From contig JAUZTG010000029.1 of assembly GCA_030734395.1 (NCBI GenBank), positions 6,324,001 through 6,388,000 on the forward strand: DNA of 64,000 nt, read 5' to 3'. Positions within the stretch are counted from its first letter, which is position 1; each line of letters starts with the position of its first letter. This document shows, piece by piece, positions 63,693 through 64,000 of this stretch. The notes under the pieces were generated by a model. The model was not told where the DNA came from. It made no database searches and was given only the letters and a program-made list of their open reading frames with translations. The translations under genes were made by a program, and so were the position numbers. The stretch is from Sarocladium kiliense. Taxonomy: Eukaryota; Ascomycota; Sordariomycetes; Hypocreales; Sarocladiaceae.

Positions 63693-64000
63693 GGCTTCGG
63701 GTATGTGTATGGTCCAATCCAGTCAGTTGCACCGAGAATCTAGGTAATGAAGGAACGGGAGCAAGAAGCCAGTGAACAACCGAAAATGGGGGAATGCCGA
63801 CTTCAGTTGTCTGATCAGCACAGCCAAGAACTCAGAGGCATAAAGTCGAGAGTTCTTTCGCATAGCAGGCGGTCCGGGTATGAGCACGGCCCGTGGGGCA
63901 TATAGCCGACCCAGGGCGCCACGCTTCAAGTGCCGACTAGCGGTTCGGCCTCTGCGTCAGATAGCCGACTCGACTTTCGGCTCAGTAAGCTGCGAGCGAT
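63693..64000. other. upstream region of the regulator, to window end
   Basis: About 300 bases; a short minus-strand frame (63723-63929) has no motif. Promoter of the regulator expected here. Confidence 0.35.

Noticed and set aside
1..64000. CRISPR arrays, rRNA genes, bacterial-type operons
   Set aside because: None seen; introns and gene families show a fungal nuclear sequence.

Overview
The window is nuclear DNA from a filamentous ascomycete (Pezizomycotina). The evidence is short phase-consistent GT..AG introns of about 50-80 nt, two Zn2Cys6 regulators, HET and STAND (NACHT-ankyrin type) incompatibility-family genes, a GH62-CBM1 secreted arabinofuranosidase, a GPI-type Cys-rich secreted protein and a TA-rich, stop-riddled relic that looks RIP-mutated. 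Nothing seen fixes the genus. All gene names rest on motif and architecture reading, not on a database search.

Layout. 1-538: 3' end of a GH13 alpha-glucosidase. 1.5-12.3 kb: a possible metabolic module with an MFS transporter, a tandem SnoaL/NTF2-fold protein, a Zn2Cys6 regulator (8 exons reconstructed), a cupin dioxygenase-like protein and a class III aminotransferase. 14.0-16.8 kb: a decayed HET gene. 17.2-29.5 kb: the core of the window, a 2502-residue A-T-KS-AT-KR-ACP-reductase NRPS-PKS hybrid with the architecture of SwnK, the swainsonine multienzyme. A NmrA-type reductase is transcribed divergently from it, followed by a PhyH-type Fe(II)/2-oxoglutarate dioxygenase and a BAHD/Tri3-like acyltransferase. 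29.5-37.0 kb: a decayed accessory stretch with one TA-rich pseudogene, a STAND relic, a frameshifted HET gene and dispersed repeat copies. 38.5-48.0 kb: a coiled-coil protein, GH62-CBM1, an SDR, a small conserved-tail protein and a GPI-type protein. 48.9-52 kb: a complete succinyl-CoA ligase beta gene beside SDR and aldehyde-dehydrogenase fragments. 52.1-56.1 kb: a 7-exon C2H2 gene with a large C-terminal region of unknown function. 58-63.7 kb: a DUF3712-like membrane protein, an MDR-family reductase and a second Zn2Cys6 regulator.

How the genes may work together. The hybrid synthase is expected to load pipecolate-like substrate on the A-T module, extend once with malonyl-CoA, reduce with KR, and release reductively to give a hydroxylated indolizidine iminium; the NmrA protein would reduce it and the dioxygenase would hydroxylate it. 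The presence of only one dioxygenase and one NmrA protein, plus an acetyltransferase-type enzyme and a class III aminotransferase nearby, differs from the swainsonine set. It fits better an acetoxy-amino indolizidine such as slaframine. This is an inference, and it is the main finding of the window.
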